NCBI RefSeq assembly: GCF_902499075.1
Contig: NZ_CABVPP010000064.1
Coordinates: 1-38,367 of the forward strand
Source of the DNA: Burkholderia pseudomultivorans
GTDB taxonomy: Bacteria > Pseudomonadota > Gammaproteobacteria > Burkholderiales > Burkholderiaceae
Length of the DNA stretch: 38,367 nt
Reading direction: 5' to 3'
Shown here: piece after piece, positions 37,156 through 38,367 of the stretch
How the letters are laid out: each line of letters begins with the position of its first letter
Position numbering within the stretch: position 1 is the stretch's first letter
Program-made: the position numbers and the translations under genes
Notes under the pieces: model-generated
Database searches by the model: none
What the model was told of the DNA's origin: nothing
What the model saw: only the letters and a program-made list of their open reading frames with translations

Positions 37156-38205
37156 ATGAATACCCAAGAGGCGAAGATCGTCCTCGAGACTGCTTTGATC
37201 TGCGCGCAGGAGCCGCTTAAGCTCGGCGATTTGCGCAAGCTCTTTGCCGACGGCGTGTCGGCTGACACGGTCCGCACGTTGCTCGAAGATCTGAAACAGG
37301 ATTGGTCCGGCCGCGGCGTCGAACTGGTTGCGCTGGCGAGCGGATGGCGCTTTCAGAGCAAGCCGGCGATGCGTCATTTTCTGGATCGGCTGCATCCGGA
37401 GAAGCCGCCGAAGTATTCGCGCGCGGTGCTCGAGACGCTCGCGATCATCGCGTACCGGCAGCCGGTCACGCGCGGCGACATCGAAGAGATTCGCGGGGTC
37501 ACCGTCAATACGCAGGTGGTCAAGCAGCTCGAGGATCGCAACTGGATCGAGGTGATCGGGCATCGCGACGTGCCGGGACGGCCTGCGCTGTATGCGACGA
37601 CCAAGCAGTTCCTCGACGATCTGGGACTGAAGGCGCTCGACGATCTGCCGGCGCTCGAGGAGCCTGCCGCGAACATCGAGGCCGCGCTGCTCGCGCAGCA
37701 GGCGATGGACTTCGACGGCGATGCACCGATTGCGGGCGATGCGTCCGAATCCGGCGACGACGCGGCGGCCGATGCGTCGTCGGTCGTGGCCGGCGAAACG
37801 GCTGCCGCGCAGCCGGCCGAATTGCACGGCGACGCCGAGACGGACGTCGCGTCGACGCAGGAATTGCAAAACCGCGATACGCTCGGGGCGGATCGCGGGC
37901 AAACCGAACAGGGCGGCGCCGAAGCAGCGCCGGCCGGTGTGCAGCCGGTGCCGCTGCACGCGGAATCGAACGAGGAAGATCGCAAGCCGGCCGCCGATGC
38001 GGCTGCCGGGGGCGGGACGGAAGCGGCCGGCGACACGTCCGGCGAGGCCGGTCGGGCCGACGCGTCCAGTACCCGTCTCGCGGGCGGCGAGATGCTGGAC
38101 GACACGTCCGACAGTCTCGCCGATGCCGTACGAAGCGCCAGCGCGCCGATCGGCGCGGACGCGCTGCCGGACGACGAAGCAGAACCCGAACAGCGTCGCG
38201 CCTGA
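37156..38205 (+). CDS. scpB: SMC-Scp complex subunit ScpB
   Basis: A 349-residue accessory subunit that joins ScpA and SMC in chromosome condensation. Two winged-helix domains fill residues 1-175 ([57 protein letters not shown]). After this comes a tail of about 170 residues, Ala/Asp/Glu-rich and low complexity, which is much longer than in most ScpB proteins (about 180-200 total). Only a weak ribosome site precedes the ATG. An rluB-like gene follows after 60 bases, a common pairing. Confidence 0.93.
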   Translation: MNTQEAKIVLETALICAQEPLKLGDLRKLFADGVSADTVRTLLEDLKQDWSGRGVELVALASGWRFQSKPAMRHFLDRLHPEKPPKYSRAVLETLAIIAYRQPVTRGDIEEIRGVTVNTQVVKQLEDRNWIEVIGHRDVPGRPALYATTKQFLDDLGLKALDDLPALEEPAANIEAALLAQQAMDFDGDAPIAGDASESGDDAAADASSVVAGETAAAQPAELHGDAETDVASTQELQNRDTLGADRGQTEQGGAEAAPAGVQPVPLHAESNEEDRKPAADAAAGGGTEAAGDTSGEAGRADASSTRLAGGEMLDDTSDSLADAVRSASAPIGADALPDDEAEPEQRRA

Positions 38206-38265
38206 TCGCGGCCGACTTCTTGCCGCGCCCTCTCCGGGCGCGAGACCTGACATTTTGAGGTTGTT

Positions 38266-38367
38266 TTGACTGATATCCACGATATTGAATCGTCCGCGCC
38301 TGCCGTGCAGGCGGCGCGCGCCGACGATGCGCCGGAGCAGGACGCTCCGGCCGCGGGCGGCGACGAG
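38266..38367 (+). CDS. rluB: Start of an RluB-type pseudouridine synthase gene (partial)
   Basis: The first 34 codons of a gene cut by the window end, beginning at TTG 38266 with GAGGTTG upstream. The visible residues (MTDIHDIESSAPAVQAARAD) are an Ala/Asp/Glu-rich leader and no catalytic motif is in view. The identification as the 23S rRNA pseudouridine synthase rests on its place directly after scpB, which is conserved in bacteria. Confidence 0.6.
   Translation, partial: MTDIHDIESSAPAVQAARADDAPEQDAPAAGGDE

Overview
The window is GC-rich proteobacterial DNA (roughly two thirds G+C) with dense coding and short gaps. The gene content and order (tRNA-Val, thrS, infC, rpmI, rplT, pheS, pheT, ihfA, merR; relA just upstream; scpB followed by an rluB-like gene; scoAB; a long bamC) match a beta-proteobacterium. 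Protein wording and codon use look like Burkholderia, most likely a Burkholderia cepacia complex primary chromosome. This assignment rests on recognising families and synteny by eye, not on a database search.

Layout. Positions 1-5142 hold wrbA (minus), a YihY-type membrane protein, an Mpo1-like small membrane protein (minus), a two-CBS-domain protein and an MFS/acyltransferase fusion. Positions 5432-8330 hold aroC and, convergent to it, the ETF-ubiquinone oxidoreductase gene, with back-to-back hairpins between them. Positions 8510-13477 are a fatty-acid/ketone-body neighbourhood: an SDR oxidoreductase and a 4HBT thioesterase, a PAS-LuxR regulator divergent from scoAB, an alpha/beta hydrolase and a RidA-type protein. 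relA (13517-15751) is a synthetase-only stringent-response enzyme.

Positions 15807-24076 are the translation block: tRNA-Val(GAC) with a near-perfect promoter, then thrS, infC, rpmI, rplT, pheS, pheT, ihfA and a MerR regulator. Two intrinsic terminators sit inside this block, one just before thrS and one just before pheS. The one before thrS follows a 14-codon reading frame with four threonine codons, which looks like a transcription attenuator. infC starts at an AUC codon.

Positions 24162-38367 are more mixed. They hold a large internally duplicated lipoprotein, a predicted Tat-exported lipoprotein tyrosine phosphatase, tRNA-Pro(GGG), a decayed LysR fragment, bamC, several small hypothetical or secreted proteins, a YdcF-like protein, an orphan IS5-type transposase-domain protein, a LysR regulator next to an aminotransferase, scpB, and the start of an rluB-like gene cut by the window end. 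Between bamC and a small monooxygenase gene, bounded by two terminators, lies a strong sigma-54 promoter match with three upstream GTTAC boxes and a run of hairpins ending in a terminator. I read this as a candidate sigma-54-dependent small RNA.

The two most promising undescribed items are the thrS leader (15999-16120) and the sigma-54 RNA locus (30427-30765). No CRISPR array, prophage, intact insertion sequence or rRNA gene was seen.
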